Assembly: GCF_900095745.1 (NCBI RefSeq)
Contig: NZ_FMIR01000018.1
Location: 124,001-188,000 of the forward strand
Length of the DNA: 64,000 nt
Origin: Microbacterium oxydans
GTDB taxonomy: Bacteria > Actinomycetota > Actinomycetes > Actinomycetales > Microbacteriaceae
Direction: 5' to 3'
Both the position numbers and the translations under genes were made by a program. The notes beneath the pieces were generated by a model. That model worked only from the letters and a program-made list of their open reading frames with translations, searched no databases and had not been told where the DNA came from. Shown in pieces: positions 45,533-54,339 of this stretch; position 1 is the stretch's first letter, and every line of letters starts with the position of its first letter.

Positions 45533-45921
45533 CCTTCGACGCGATCGGCATCGCGAGCACCGGGCTGACCGTGCACCGCAAGTGGCTCGACGCCATCAGC
45601 GACAACATCGCGAACATCAACACCGTGACGGCGACCGACGGCGCCGCCTTCCGTGCGCGGTACATCACGGCCCAGACCAGCGACCAGTCGCCCGGTGTGT
45701 ATGTCGCCGGCGCCGTGCAGGGCAGCGCCGAGGGGCGGCTCGTGCACCAGCCCGACCACCCGCTCGCCGACGCCGACGGCTACGTCCGCTACCCCGACAT
45801 CGACCTCGGCGACCAGATGAGCCAGCTCATCCTCGCGCAGCGCGGCTACCAGGCCAGTGCCGCGATCGTCGACCGTGCCCGCAACGCCTACGAATCCGCC
45901 CTCCAGATCGGACGCAGCTGA
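45529..45921 (+). CDS. flgC: Flagellar proximal rod protein FlgC
   Basis: 130 residues, with FDAIGIASTGLTVHRKWLDAISDNIANINT at the start and the C-terminal rod helix ending LQIGRS. ATGA overlap with flgB and 1-bp overlap with fliE. Confidence 0.94.
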   Translation: MTFDAIGIASTGLTVHRKWLDAISDNIANINTVTATDGAAFRARYITAQTSDQSPGVYVAGAVQGSAEGRLVHQPDHPLADADGYVRYPDIDLGDQMSQLILAQRGYQASAAIVDRARNAYESALQIGRS

Positions 45922-46223
45922 TGGATCCCCTCTCCGGCGTCGAGGGCATCTCCTCGGCGTTCACCCTCGCCCCGCCCACCGCTCCGGCGAAGGCGGCGGA
46001 CGACACCGCCTTCGCGAACAGCGTCACCGGTGCGATCGACGAGCTGCGCTCCCTGCAATCAGAGTCCGACGCGCTCAAGGTCGCCGCCGTCACGGGTGAC
46101 CTCGACGACATCCACTCGGCCATGATCGCCTCCTCGCGCGCATCGGTCACCCTGGAACTCGTCGCCGCCGTGCGCAACAAGGGCGTCGACGCGTTCAACG
46201 AGATCATGCGGATGCAAGCCTGA
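45921..46223 (+). CDS. fliE: Flagellar hook-basal body protein FliE
   Basis: 100 residues; C-terminal FliE signature ALKVAAVTGDLDDIHSAMIASSRASVTLELVAAVRNKGVDAFNEIMRMQ. FliE joins MS ring and rod. Stop/start overlaps of 1 bp on both sides. Confidence 0.93.
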   Translation: MDPLSGVEGISSAFTLAPPTAPAKAADDTAFANSVTGAIDELRSLQSESDALKVAAVTGDLDDIHSAMIASSRASVTLELVAAVRNKGVDAFNEIMRMQA

Positions 46224-47851
46224 TGCCGCAGGCTGTCACCAACGTCTTCCAGCGGATCGGACGCGTGATCGCGGGCTTCACGCTCGCGCAGCGCACCATC
46301 GCGATCATCGGCGTCGCCGTGCTCGCGCTCGGGATCGTCGCGCTCTCCAGCTGGCTGACCCGCTCGACCTACACCCCACTGTTCTCGGGGATGAGCGCCT
46401 CCGATGCGAATGCCGTCGTCGAGCAGCTGCGTTCGTCGTCCGTCCCCTACGAACTCGCCGACGGCGGAGCCACCGTGCTCGTGCCGGAGAAGGACGTCTA
46501 CGACCAGCGGCTCGCCGCCGCCTCCGCAGGTCTCCCCGGTGCGAGTTCCGGCGGGTACTCGCTGCTCGACGACATGGGCGTGACCACTTCGGAGTTCCAG
46601 CAGTCCGTGACCTACAAGCGCGCCATCGAGGGCGAGCTCGCCGCGACCATCTCGTCGATCGAGGGCGTGACCGCGGCCTCCGTGCAGCTCGCCATCCCGG
46701 AGGAGAGCGTCTTCGTCTCGGAGACCGTCGACGCCACCGCATCGGTGTTCGTGGAGACGTCGGGCAGTGCGTCGCTCACCTCGAAGCAGGTCGAGGCGAT
46801 CGTGCACCTGACCTCCGCCGCCGTCAGCGGCATGAAGCCCGAGAACGTCGCCGTCGTGGACCAGAGCGGCCAGACCCTCTCGGCCGCCGGCGTCGGGGCG
46901 ATCGGCGGCGTCGACCAGCAGGCCGGCGACTACGAGGCACGGGTGACCGCGAGCGTGCAGCAGATGCTCGACACCGTCGTCGGACCCGGCAACGCGACCG
47001 TGACCGTGGTCGCCGAGATCGACCGCTCGGTCAACGAGCGCGTCGAAGAGACCTACACCCCGGCGGAGGGCGCGCCTCCGCTGACCGAGCAGTCTCGAAC
47101 GGACACGCAGAACGGCTCGAGCTCGAACGCCGGCGTGCTCGGACCCGACAACATCGCGGTGCCGTCGGCCGGCGCGGACGGCACCTCCGAATCCACGGAG
47201 ACGTCGAAGACCAACGCCGTCAACAAGAGCACCCAGAGCACCTCGACCCCCGCCGGCAACGTGCTGCGCCAGTCGGTCTCGGTCGCGGTCGACGCGGGTG
47301 CCGGTGGCGACCTGAGCACCGCGCAGCTGACCGAACTGGTCGAGACCGCCGCGGGGATCGACACCGCACGCGGCGACTCCATCGCGGTCGAACTCGTGTC
47401 GTTCAGCCAGACGGATGCCGAAGCCGCGCAGGCCGCCCTCCAGGCCGCCAAGGACGCCGAGGCCGCGGAACGTCAGTCGGTCCTGCTGAACACCGCGATC
47501 ATCGCCGCAGCGATCGCACTGCCCCTGCTGCTCGCGGTCATCGCCGCCCTCGTGCGGATGCGGCGTCGCGCCAACTCGGCGACCGAGTTCGACCAGTTGT
47601 TCGGCGACCGGCCGGCTCCGCTGTCGGCGGCCCTCGGCCCCGGTGCGGCCACCGTCGCCATCGACCAGGCCGCCACGACCCCGCTGGCCTTCCTCGAGAC
47701 GACTCCCGATCCCGAGCCGGAGCCCGACCCCGAGCCCGCGCAGGTGAGCCTCGAGCGCCGCCGCGCCGAGATCGACTCCCTGACGCGACAGGACCCGAAG
47801 CGCACGGCCGACCTGCTGCGGACCCTCATCGACGACAGGCAGCACGTATGA
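46223..47851 (+). CDS. fliF: Flagellar MS-ring protein FliF
   Basis: 542 residues. Transmembrane helices at about 28-46 and 417-440, the ring-building YscJ/FliF domain between (VEQLRSSSVPYELADGGATVLVPEKDVYDQR, YKRAIEGELAATISSIEGV) and a cytoplasmic tail (RRAEIDSLTRQDPKRTADLLRTLIDD) that binds FliG. Translationally coupled to fliE and fliG. Confidence 0.96.
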   Translation: MPQAVTNVFQRIGRVIAGFTLAQRTIAIIGVAVLALGIVALSSWLTRSTYTPLFSGMSASDANAVVEQLRSSSVPYELADGGATVLVPEKDVYDQRLAAASAGLPGASSGGYSLLDDMGVTTSEFQQSVTYKRAIEGELAATISSIEGVTAASVQLAIPEESVFVSETVDATASVFVETSGSASLTSKQVEAIVHLTSAAVSGMKPENVAVVDQSGQTLSAAGVGAIGGVDQQAGDYEARVTASVQQMLDTVVGPGNATVTVVAEIDRSVNERVEETYTPAEGAPPLTEQSRTDTQNGSSSNAGVLGPDNIAVPSAGADGTSESTETSKTNAVNKSTQSTSTPAGNVLRQSVSVAVDAGAGGDLSTAQLTELVETAAGIDTARGDSIAVELVSFSQTDAEAAQAALQAAKDAEAAERQSVLLNTAIIAAAIALPLLLAVIAALVRMRRRANSATEFDQLFGDRPAPLSAALGPGAATVAIDQAATTPLAFLETTPDPEPEPDPEPAQVSLERRRAEIDSLTRQDPKRTADLLRTLIDDRQHV

Positions 47852-48852
47852 GCGGGCTGACCGACCGGCAGACGGCGGCCGTCGTGCTGATGAACCTCGA
47901 CCGCGCGCAGGCGATCGAGGTGATGAAGCATCTCTCGGAATCGGAGGCCGAGGCCGTCGCGGCCGAGATCATCGAGCTGCAGGACCTGGATGCCGCCACC
48001 ACCGCTCAGGCGCTCGGACAGTTCCACCGGATCGCGACGGGACACCTGCCGCCCGCCCGCGGTGGCCGCGACCTCGCGGCCGGTCTGCTGGAAGCCTCGT
48101 TCGGTGCGGAACGTGCGGCGGCCGTGCTCGGCAGGGTGGGTTCGACGTCGATGAACTCGTCGTTCGAGTTCCTCGGCTCCGCCGACCCGGCGCAGCTCGC
48201 GACGCTGCTCGACGGCGAGCTTCCGCAGACCGTCGCCCTCGTGCTCGCGCACCTGCCCACCGACCGGGCGGCAGCCGTGCTGGCGGCGCTCCCCGACCCG
48301 ACCCGTACCGACGTCGCCCACGCGATCGCGACCATGGGCACCGCGTCACAGGAGGCGATCGCGATCGTGGCCGACGCGTTGAAGACCCGTACCGGGAGCT
48401 TCGCGAGCCGCGACGCGCCGGAGACCCTCGGCGGCGTCGAACCGCTCGTCGAGATCATCGCCCGCTCCGGAGCGACCGTCGAGAAGGCGCTGCTCGCGAG
48501 CATCGAGGACCGCGACAGTGCCCTCGCGGAAGACATCCGGTCGCGCATGTTCACCTTCGCCGACGTCGTCAAGCTCGACGACCGCGACACCCAGCGGGTG
48601 CTGCGCGGCATGGACATCCGCTCTCTCGCTCTCGCGCTGAAGGGCGCCAACCAGGGGATCGCCGACCTCATCCGCCGCAACGTCTCCGAACGCAACCGGG
48701 AGAACCTCGATGAGGAGGCACGGACGCTCGGCCCCGTGCGCGTCTCGCAGGTCGAGGAGGCCAGAGCCGAGATCGTGCGCACCATCCGCGCTCTCGAAGC
48801 GGCGGGCGACATCACGGTGCAGCGCACCGACGAGGACGAGTATGTCTACTGA
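47848..48852 (+). CDS. fliG: Flagellar motor switch protein FliG
   Basis: 334 residues. FliG N, M and C domains are evident: LTDRQTAAVVLMNLDRAQAIEVMKHLSESE; ETVALVLAHLP-type EHPQ region (QTVALVLAHLPTDRAAAVLAALP); and the torque helix region DIRSRMFTFADVVKLDDRDTQRVLRGMD. Start overlaps fliF by 4 bp. Confidence 0.96.
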   Translation: MSGLTDRQTAAVVLMNLDRAQAIEVMKHLSESEAEAVAAEIIELQDLDAATTAQALGQFHRIATGHLPPARGGRDLAAGLLEASFGAERAAAVLGRVGSTSMNSSFEFLGSADPAQLATLLDGELPQTVALVLAHLPTDRAAAVLAALPDPTRTDVAHAIATMGTASQEAIAIVADALKTRTGSFASRDAPETLGGVEPLVEIIARSGATVEKALLASIEDRDSALAEDIRSRMFTFADVVKLDDRDTQRVLRGMDIRSLALALKGANQGIADLIRRNVSERNRENLDEEARTLGPVRVSQVEEARAEIVRTIRALEAAGDITVQRTDEDEYVY

Positions 48853-49447
48853 CGCGTTCGCTCCGGTGCTGTTCCCGCGTCTCGACGGACACGCGGACGG
48901 CGCGGAGCATGCGCGCGCCCGGATGCGCGGCTACGCCGAAGGACACGCAGAGGGCTTCCGTGCCGGGCTCGCCGAGGCCGAGTCGGCACAGCGGGTCGCC
49001 GCCGCGGAGCAGGCAGCCCGCGACGCGGCAGCCGCGCGCGAGGTGGAGACCGCGGTCTCGGCACTGCAGGCCGCAGCCCGGTCACTGGGCGAGCGGGAGC
49101 GCGCACTCACCAGCGCCGCGGGCGATGAGGTGCTGCGCTGCGCGATCGAGCTGGCGGAGTTGATTCTGGCGGCCGAACTCTCGGACGCCGGTTCTTCGGC
49201 GGCGGCGGCCGCCCGGCGAGCACTCGCGGTCACCGACCCCGCCGATATCCGCGAGGTACGCCTGCACCCCGACGACCTGCAGACGCTGCAGACCGCGGAG
49301 TCGGACCTGACCGCGTTCGCCCTCGTCGCCGACGACACGCTCGAGCGCGGCGATGCTGTCGCGGCCCTGGCGCACGGACACATCGACGCCCGGATCGGCA
49401 GCGCCCTCGAGCGCGCCCGCCGCGCACTGGTCGAGGCCGGGTCGTGA
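48842..49447 (+). CDS. fliH: Flagellar export-ATPase regulator FliH
   Basis: 201 residues. N-terminal GxxxG-type helix region (YAEGHAEGFRAGLAEAESAQRVAAAEQAARDAAAA), a long coiled coil and the C-terminal FliH domain (DEVLRCAIELAELILAAEL, VRLHPDDLQTL). It overlaps fliG by 11 bp. FliH holds the FliI ATPase at the export gate. Confidence 0.89.
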   Translation: MSTDAFAPVLFPRLDGHADGAEHARARMRGYAEGHAEGFRAGLAEAESAQRVAAAEQAARDAAAAREVETAVSALQAAARSLGERERALTSAAGDEVLRCAIELAELILAAELSDAGSSAAAAARRALAVTDPADIREVRLHPDDLQTLQTAESDLTAFALVADDTLERGDAVAALAHGHIDARIGSALERARRALVEAGS

Positions 49448-50739
49448 CGGCCTGGACCGCCGTCCGCGAGGCGGTTCGACCGGAACGCGTCGGCGTCGTC
49501 TCCCAGGTGCGCGGCCTGAGCGTGCAGGTGCGAGGGCTCGAAGGCGCCGTCGGCGATGTCGTGACGCTCGACGGGGTCGATGCCGAAGTCGTCGCGATCG
49601 GCGAGGGCGGTCTGCGGTGCATGCCCCTCGGCGCCGTCGCCGGGCTCACCGTCGGAGCACCCGTGCGGGGTCGCGGTGGCCCGCTCCGTGTGCCGACCGG
49701 AAACGCGCTGCTCGGGCGGGTCCTGGACGGACTCGGTCGGCCGATCGACGGCAAGGGCCCCTTGACCGGCGCGATCTCGGTGAGCCTCGACCACGCTCCG
49801 CCCTCGATCATGGGGCGCGACCGGATCGACTCCCCTCTTCCGCTCGGGGTGCGCGCGCTCGACACGCTCGTCAGCGTGGGTCGCGGGCAGCGCGTGGGGC
49901 TCTTCGCCGGCTCGGGAGTGGGCAAGTCGTCGCTGCTGTCGATGATCGCGCGCGGCACCGAGGCCGAGGTGACGGTGATCGCCCTCGTCGGCGAGCGTGG
50001 CCGCGAGGTGCGCGAGTTCATCGAAGACGACCTGGGGCCGGAGGGACTCGCTCGTTCGGTGGTCGTCGTCTCGACCTCCGACCAGCCGGCCATGGCGCGC
50101 ATCCGGGCCGCGTACACCGCCACCCGGATCGCCGAGGCCTTCCGTGACGAGGGCGCGCACGCCATCCTCATGATGGACTCGCTGACCCGCGTGGCGATGG
50201 CGCAGCGCGAGATCGGCCTCTCCGCGGGAGAGCCCCCGGCGACCCGCGGTTACCCGCCGTCGACGTTCTCGCTCCTCGCCGGCCTGCTCGAACGGGCCGG
50301 CACCGATCGGCGCGGCTCGATCACCGGCATCTACACGGTGCTCGTCGACGGCGACGACCACAACGAGCCGATCGCCGACACCGTGCGCTCGATCCTCGAC
50401 GGCCACGTCGTGCTCGATCGCGCGCTCGCGCTCTCAGGCCACCACCCGGCGATCGACGTGCTCGGCTCCGTCTCCCGCGTGGTGGGGAAGATCACCGCCC
50501 CCGGGCAGCGGGCGCACGCGGCGACGCTACGTGCGGTGCTCGCCGCGCGTCGCCGGGCCAACGACCTGATCGACATCGGCGCGTACCAGCCGGGTGCCGA
50601 CGCCCGCATCGACGCCGCGATCGCCCACGAACGGGCGATCTCCGCCTTCCTCACCCAGTCGCTCGACGAGACGAGCGCGATCGACGAATCGTGGCGTCGA
50701 CTCGACGAGCTCGTCTCCGGTTTCGGAGGAGTCTCATGA
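49444..50739 (+). CDS. fliI: Flagellar export ATPase FliI
   Basis: 431 residues, F1-ATPase-beta-like. Walker A GLFAGSGVGKSSLLS, GERGREVREFIEDDLG, Walker B AILMMDSLTRVAMAQREIGLSAGEPPATRGYPPS, and the C-terminal domain. GTG start overlapping fliH. It energises export with FliH and FliJ. Confidence 0.97.
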   Translation: MTAWTAVREAVRPERVGVVSQVRGLSVQVRGLEGAVGDVVTLDGVDAEVVAIGEGGLRCMPLGAVAGLTVGAPVRGRGGPLRVPTGNALLGRVLDGLGRPIDGKGPLTGAISVSLDHAPPSIMGRDRIDSPLPLGVRALDTLVSVGRGQRVGLFAGSGVGKSSLLSMIARGTEAEVTVIALVGERGREVREFIEDDLGPEGLARSVVVVSTSDQPAMARIRAAYTATRIAEAFRDEGAHAILMMDSLTRVAMAQREIGLSAGEPPATRGYPPSTFSLLAGLLERAGTDRRGSITGIYTVLVDGDDHNEPIADTVRSILDGHVVLDRALALSGHHPAIDVLGSVSRVVGKITAPGQRAHAATLRAVLAARRRANDLIDIGAYQPGADARIDAAIAHERAISAFLTQSLDETSAIDESWRRLDELVSGFGGVS

Positions 50740-51158
50740 CACGGTCGTTCTCCCTGGCGGGCCTGCTGCGTGTGCGCGAGATCCAGGAGCGCGCGGCGGC
50801 GCAGCGGCTCTCCCGCGCGGTGCTCGACGCCCGGCACACCGAGGCCCGCGATCGGTCCCTGCGCGCTCATCTCTCCGGTGCCGGGAGTGAAGCCGTGGAC
50901 GTCCGCTCGCTGGCCGCGCTCGCGGCCGCCCGTGTGGCCGGGCGGACGCTGCTCTCCGACCTGACGGTGCTGGCGGAACTGCAGGAGCAGACCGTCGACC
51001 AGGCCCGCGCGGAGCACTCGGAGGCACGACGAGCGATGCGCGGACTCGACCGTCTCGCCCAGGCGCACGCCGTGCGGGTGCGGGCGGCCGAGCTGCACGC
51101 CGAACAGGCGGAGCTCGACGAGATCGGATCGCGCACCGACACGGAGGGGCAGTCGTGA
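50736..51158 (+). CDS. fliJ: Flagellar export stalk protein FliJ
   Basis: 140-residue coiled-coil protein beginning TRSFSLAGLLRVREIQERAAAQRL, with Ala/Arg/Glu-rich heptads to the end. Position after fliI with ATGA overlap supports FliJ, which couples the ATPase to the FlhA gate. Confidence 0.87.
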   Translation: MTRSFSLAGLLRVREIQERAAAQRLSRAVLDARHTEARDRSLRAHLSGAGSEAVDVRSLAALAAARVAGRTLLSDLTVLAELQEQTVDQARAEHSEARRAMRGLDRLAQAHAVRVRAAELHAEQAELDEIGSRTDTEGQS

Positions 51159-52621
51159 CCGCGCTCGGCATCGTCGACATGCTCGACCCTCGCGCGTCGC
51201 GGCCGAGCGGTGCGTCACCTTCGCGCGGCGTCACCCCGGGGGCCTCGGCCTTCGCCGACGTGATCCAGGATGCGGCGCGGGCTCAGCTCGCCGAAGACGC
51301 GCCTGCCGACGGCGTCCCCACCGAGGGAGTGTCGTCGGGTTCCTCGACGGGAACCGAGACGACGGATGCGGCCGCCGAATCCGCTGATCCGGTTGTTCCG
51401 GTGGCCGCATCGCCTCTCCCACCCCTCACGACCCTCACGATCCCGAGCGGGTCGGGGACTGTGGCTCCCGTCGACGAAAGCACCATGGGAGCGGACCCCG
51501 ACCTCGACGGGCCCCCGCCACCGGTGGATGCCGGGGAAAACACCGGAGCGGCGGATGCCCCTGCGGAAGCCGCCGACCCCACCCCGATCGCGGCGTCCGG
51601 CGCTGTGGCCGCATCGGTCGATCCGGCACGCACCACCGCATCGACGGCAGCCCTGGCCGCCTCATCCGTGCCGCCCGCCGCGACCGGCGCATCGTCGCCG
51701 CGCGCCTCGACCGGGCCCGCCGCCGTCGGTGCGGCATCGGCTCCTGTCGGCAGCGACGGTATCGCCGGCGCATCCGGTGCGAACAGCACGGCGGCGGATG
51801 CTCCGGCCGATGTGACTCTCCGCCTTGTGCCCGTCGCCGCTGGGCCGCACGGTGCCGTCGCCGCGGCTGCGGCTGCCTCGACGCAACCGGCACCGGGGTC
51901 GGACGCCGACGCGGCGCTCCTGGCGGGGACAGCATCCGCCGTCGATAGGGCATCCGATACCGCGCCGTCCCCTGCAGGCTCGACTCCGGTCGCCACTGCC
52001 CCCGCCGCATCGGCACCCGCGACCGAGGATGCCACCGGCTCGACGGCCGCCGTCACTGCACCGGCTCCCGCCTCGCCGCCCCCGTTCGCCCCGGCCACGC
52101 CTGCCGCCGCCGCCGTCGCCCGCCCGGTACTGCTCCCCCAGATCACAGCGCCCGTCGTCTCCCTCGCCCAGGCCGCAGACGGCGATCACAGCCTCACGCT
52201 GACCGTGTCGCCGGAGAACCTCGGGCCGGTGACCGTGCGCGCGCACATCTCCGGCGGGGCCATCCACATCGAGCTGCACGCCCCGAACGACCTCGGACGC
52301 GAGGCGCTGCGGGCCGTGCTCGCCGACCTGCGGCGGGATCTCGCCGCAGCGGCTCCGCACGCCTCCCTGATGCTGTCGACCTCGGACGACGGCCCGGGCT
52401 CATCGAATCCACAGACATCACCGAACAGCAGCGGCTCCGCGAACGGCAACGCGACGAACGGCAACGCGGCGAGCGCGGGCGGCGGCCAGGCCCGCGGCGA
52501 CGCACCCGCCGACCGGAATGCCGGCGCGCGGCCGAACCCGGTCGTCGTCCCCACCGCACCGGACGGCGCACCATCCGGCCCCCTCGACGCGCCGCTCGGC
52601 GGCATCGATGTCTTCGCCTGA
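51155..52621 (+). CDS. fliK: Flagellar hook-length control protein FliK
   Basis: 488 residues. The first ~330 are Ala/Pro/Ser/Thr-rich and low complexity, the molecular-ruler part. The C-terminal Flg_hook domain is clear: ADGDHSLTLTVSPENLGPVTVRAHISGGAIHIELHAPNDLGREALRAVLADLRRDL. A Gly/Asn-rich tail follows. GTG start overlapping fliJ. The linker holds nine GGATGC/GCATCC hexamers. Confidence 0.9.
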   Translation: MTALGIVDMLDPRASRPSGASPSRGVTPGASAFADVIQDAARAQLAEDAPADGVPTEGVSSGSSTGTETTDAAAESADPVVPVAASPLPPLTTLTIPSGSGTVAPVDESTMGADPDLDGPPPPVDAGENTGAADAPAEAADPTPIAASGAVAASVDPARTTASTAALAASSVPPAATGASSPRASTGPAAVGAASAPVGSDGIAGASGANSTAADAPADVTLRLVPVAAGPHGAVAAAAAASTQPAPGSDADAALLAGTASAVDRASDTAPSPAGSTPVATAPAASAPATEDATGSTAAVTAPAPASPPPFAPATPAAAAVARPVLLPQITAPVVSLAQAADGDHSLTLTVSPENLGPVTVRAHISGGAIHIELHAPNDLGREALRAVLADLRRDLAAAAPHASLMLSTSDDGPGSSNPQTSPNSSGSANGNATNGNAASAGGGQARGDAPADRNAGARPNPVVVPTAPDGAPSGPLDAPLGGIDVFA

Positions 52622-52636
52622 TCCGAGAGGAACCCC

Positions 52637-53074
52637 ATGACCACGGTCGACCCCATCACCGGCACCATCCCGCCCACCGGCGTGCAGACAGGAAGCACCA
52701 CGCCTCCGGTCGAACGCAAGAAGACGCTCGACTCGGAGGTGTTCCTGAAACTGCTCGTGACCCAGCTCACCAACCAGGATCCGAGCTCTCCCATGAACAC
52801 GAACGAGATGATCTCGCAGACCACGCAGCTCGCGTCCATGGAGCAGCTGACCGCGCTGTCTGCCACCTCGACCGAGAGCTTCGCGCTCAGCATGCGTCAG
52901 ACCGCCGCCGCGCTCATCGGCCACGAAGCCCAGTACGTCGATGCCGACGGTGTCACGCAGAAGGGCATCGTCACCTCGGTCTCCTATGCGGGCGCCGTGC
53001 CGCTCGTGACCATCGGCGAAGCATCCATCCCCCTCGACGCCGTCTCCGGCGTCTCCCTCGTCCCCAAATCCTGA
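52637..53074 (+). CDS. flgD: Flagellar hook capping protein FlgD
   Basis: 145 residues, the short FlgD form: KKTLDSEVFLKLLVTQLTNQDPSSPMNTNEMISQTTQLASMEQL is diagnostic, and the C-terminus carries an SH3-like stretch (GHEAQYVDADGVTQKGIVTSVSYAG). It caps the growing hook. AGAGGAA precedes the ATG. Confidence 0.95.
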   Translation: MTTVDPITGTIPPTGVQTGSTTPPVERKKTLDSEVFLKLLVTQLTNQDPSSPMNTNEMISQTTQLASMEQLTALSATSTESFALSMRQTAAALIGHEAQYVDADGVTQKGIVTSVSYAGAVPLVTIGEASIPLDAVSGVSLVPKS

Positions 53075-53102
53075 TCAGCCCCGCACCCAGAAAGGCACCA
53101 CC

Positions 53103-54263
53103 ATGCTCCGCTCCCTCTTCGCCGGAATCTCGGGCCTGCGCTCGCACCAGACCATGCTCGACGTCACGGGCAACAACATCGCCAACGTCAACACGACCGG
53201 CTTCAAGGCCTCGGCCGTGCAGTTCCAGGATTCGCTGTCGCAGCTGCTGCGCAACTCGATGATGCCGCAGACGAACCTCGGCGGTCAGAACCCCGCCCAG
53301 GTCGGTCTCGGTGTGCAGGTCGCCGGCATCAGCACCAACTTCGCGTCGGGGGCACCGCAGCCCACCGGCGTCCCCACCGACCTCATGATCGCCGGCGACG
53401 GCTTCTTCGTGGTGCGCTCCGGCGGCGAGACGCTGTACACCCGCAACGGCGGCTTCTCGTTCGATGCGAGCGGCAAGCTGGTCTCGGCCGACGGTGCGCT
53501 CGTGCAGGGTTGGACCGCGCGCGGCGGAGCCATCGTCCCCGGTCAGGGCATCGGCGACATCACACTCCCCGTTGGCGCTCTGAGCCCGGCCGCCGCGACG
53601 ACCACCGCGCGAGTGACCGGCAACCTGCCTTCGGGCGCGGCCGTCGGCGACACGCTCGTGCGCGACATCAAGACCTACGACGCGCAGGGCACGGAGACCT
53701 CGATGCGTCTCACCTTCACCCGCACGACCGCCGGCTGGGACGTCACCGACGCTGCCGGCGCGCGCACCCCGCTGGCCTTCACCGACGGCAAGCAGGCCGG
53801 CGCCTCGTCGATCGTGTCCGGCGGCATCACGGTCGACCTCTCGGCGGTCACCGGCTTCGCCGACGTCAGCGACATCGCCATCAAGGAGCAGAACGGCAAG
53901 CCGGCCGGCACCCTGAGCTCCTACGCCCTGACCAACGACGGCAGCCTCGTGGGCACGTTCAGCAACGGCGACACCGAAGTTCTCGCGCGCATCGCACTGG
54001 CCGGCTTCGTGAACCCGGGCGGCCTCGAGAAGACCGGATCCTCGCAGTTCCGTCCCAGCGGCAACTCCGGCCAGCCGACGCTCGGCGAAGCCGGAACCGA
54101 CGGCCTGGGCGGCATCATCAGCGGCGCCCTCGAGATGTCGAACGTCGACCTCTCGCAGGAGTTCACCAACCTGATCGTCGCGCAGCGCGGCTTCCAGGCG
54201 AACGCCCGCATCATCACCACGAGCGACGAAGTGCTGCAGGAGCTCACGAACCTCAAGCGCTGA
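53103..54263 (+). CDS. flgE: Flagellar hook protein FlgE
   Basis: 386 residues. N-terminal LRSLFAGISGLRSHQTMLDVTGNNIANVNTTGFKASAVQFQDSLSQ, the FlaE domain in the middle and C-terminal MSNVDLSQEFTNLIVAQRGFQANARIITTSDEVLQELTNLKR. AAAGGC precedes the ATG. No separate flgF or flgG is seen, so this hook protein may join directly to the short FlgB/FlgC rod or to rod proteins encoded elsewhere. Confidence 0.95.
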   Translation: MLRSLFAGISGLRSHQTMLDVTGNNIANVNTTGFKASAVQFQDSLSQLLRNSMMPQTNLGGQNPAQVGLGVQVAGISTNFASGAPQPTGVPTDLMIAGDGFFVVRSGGETLYTRNGGFSFDASGKLVSADGALVQGWTARGGAIVPGQGIGDITLPVGALSPAAATTTARVTGNLPSGAAVGDTLVRDIKTYDAQGTETSMRLTFTRTTAGWDVTDAAGARTPLAFTDGKQAGASSIVSGGITVDLSAVTGFADVSDIAIKEQNGKPAGTLSSYALTNDGSLVGTFSNGDTEVLARIALAGFVNPGGLEKTGSSQFRPSGNSGQPTLGEAGTDGLGGIISGALEMSNVDLSQEFTNLIVAQRGFQANARIITTSDEVLQELTNLKR

Positions 54264-54264
54264 G

Positions 54265-54298
54265 CGAAGGCGCCCTGGCCGAAGTCGGGGCGCCTTCG
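54265..54298 (+). terminator. Terminator of the flgB-flgE operon
   Basis: 10-bp perfect stem CGAAGGCGCC (54265-54274) / GGCGCCTTCG (54289-54298), 2 bp after the flgE stop. It closes the operon before the inverted hipBA module. Confidence 0.7.
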
Positions 54299-54339
54299 AC
54301 GTGTCACAGCGGTCGTCTCCTGGAGGCGCTGCTGACCCG

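Noticed and set aside
45827..47845. A 672-codon minus-strand open frame opposite fliE-fliF
   Set aside because: Low-complexity Arg/Gly/Asp/Val composition and exact overlap with the well-supported fliE and fliF genes.
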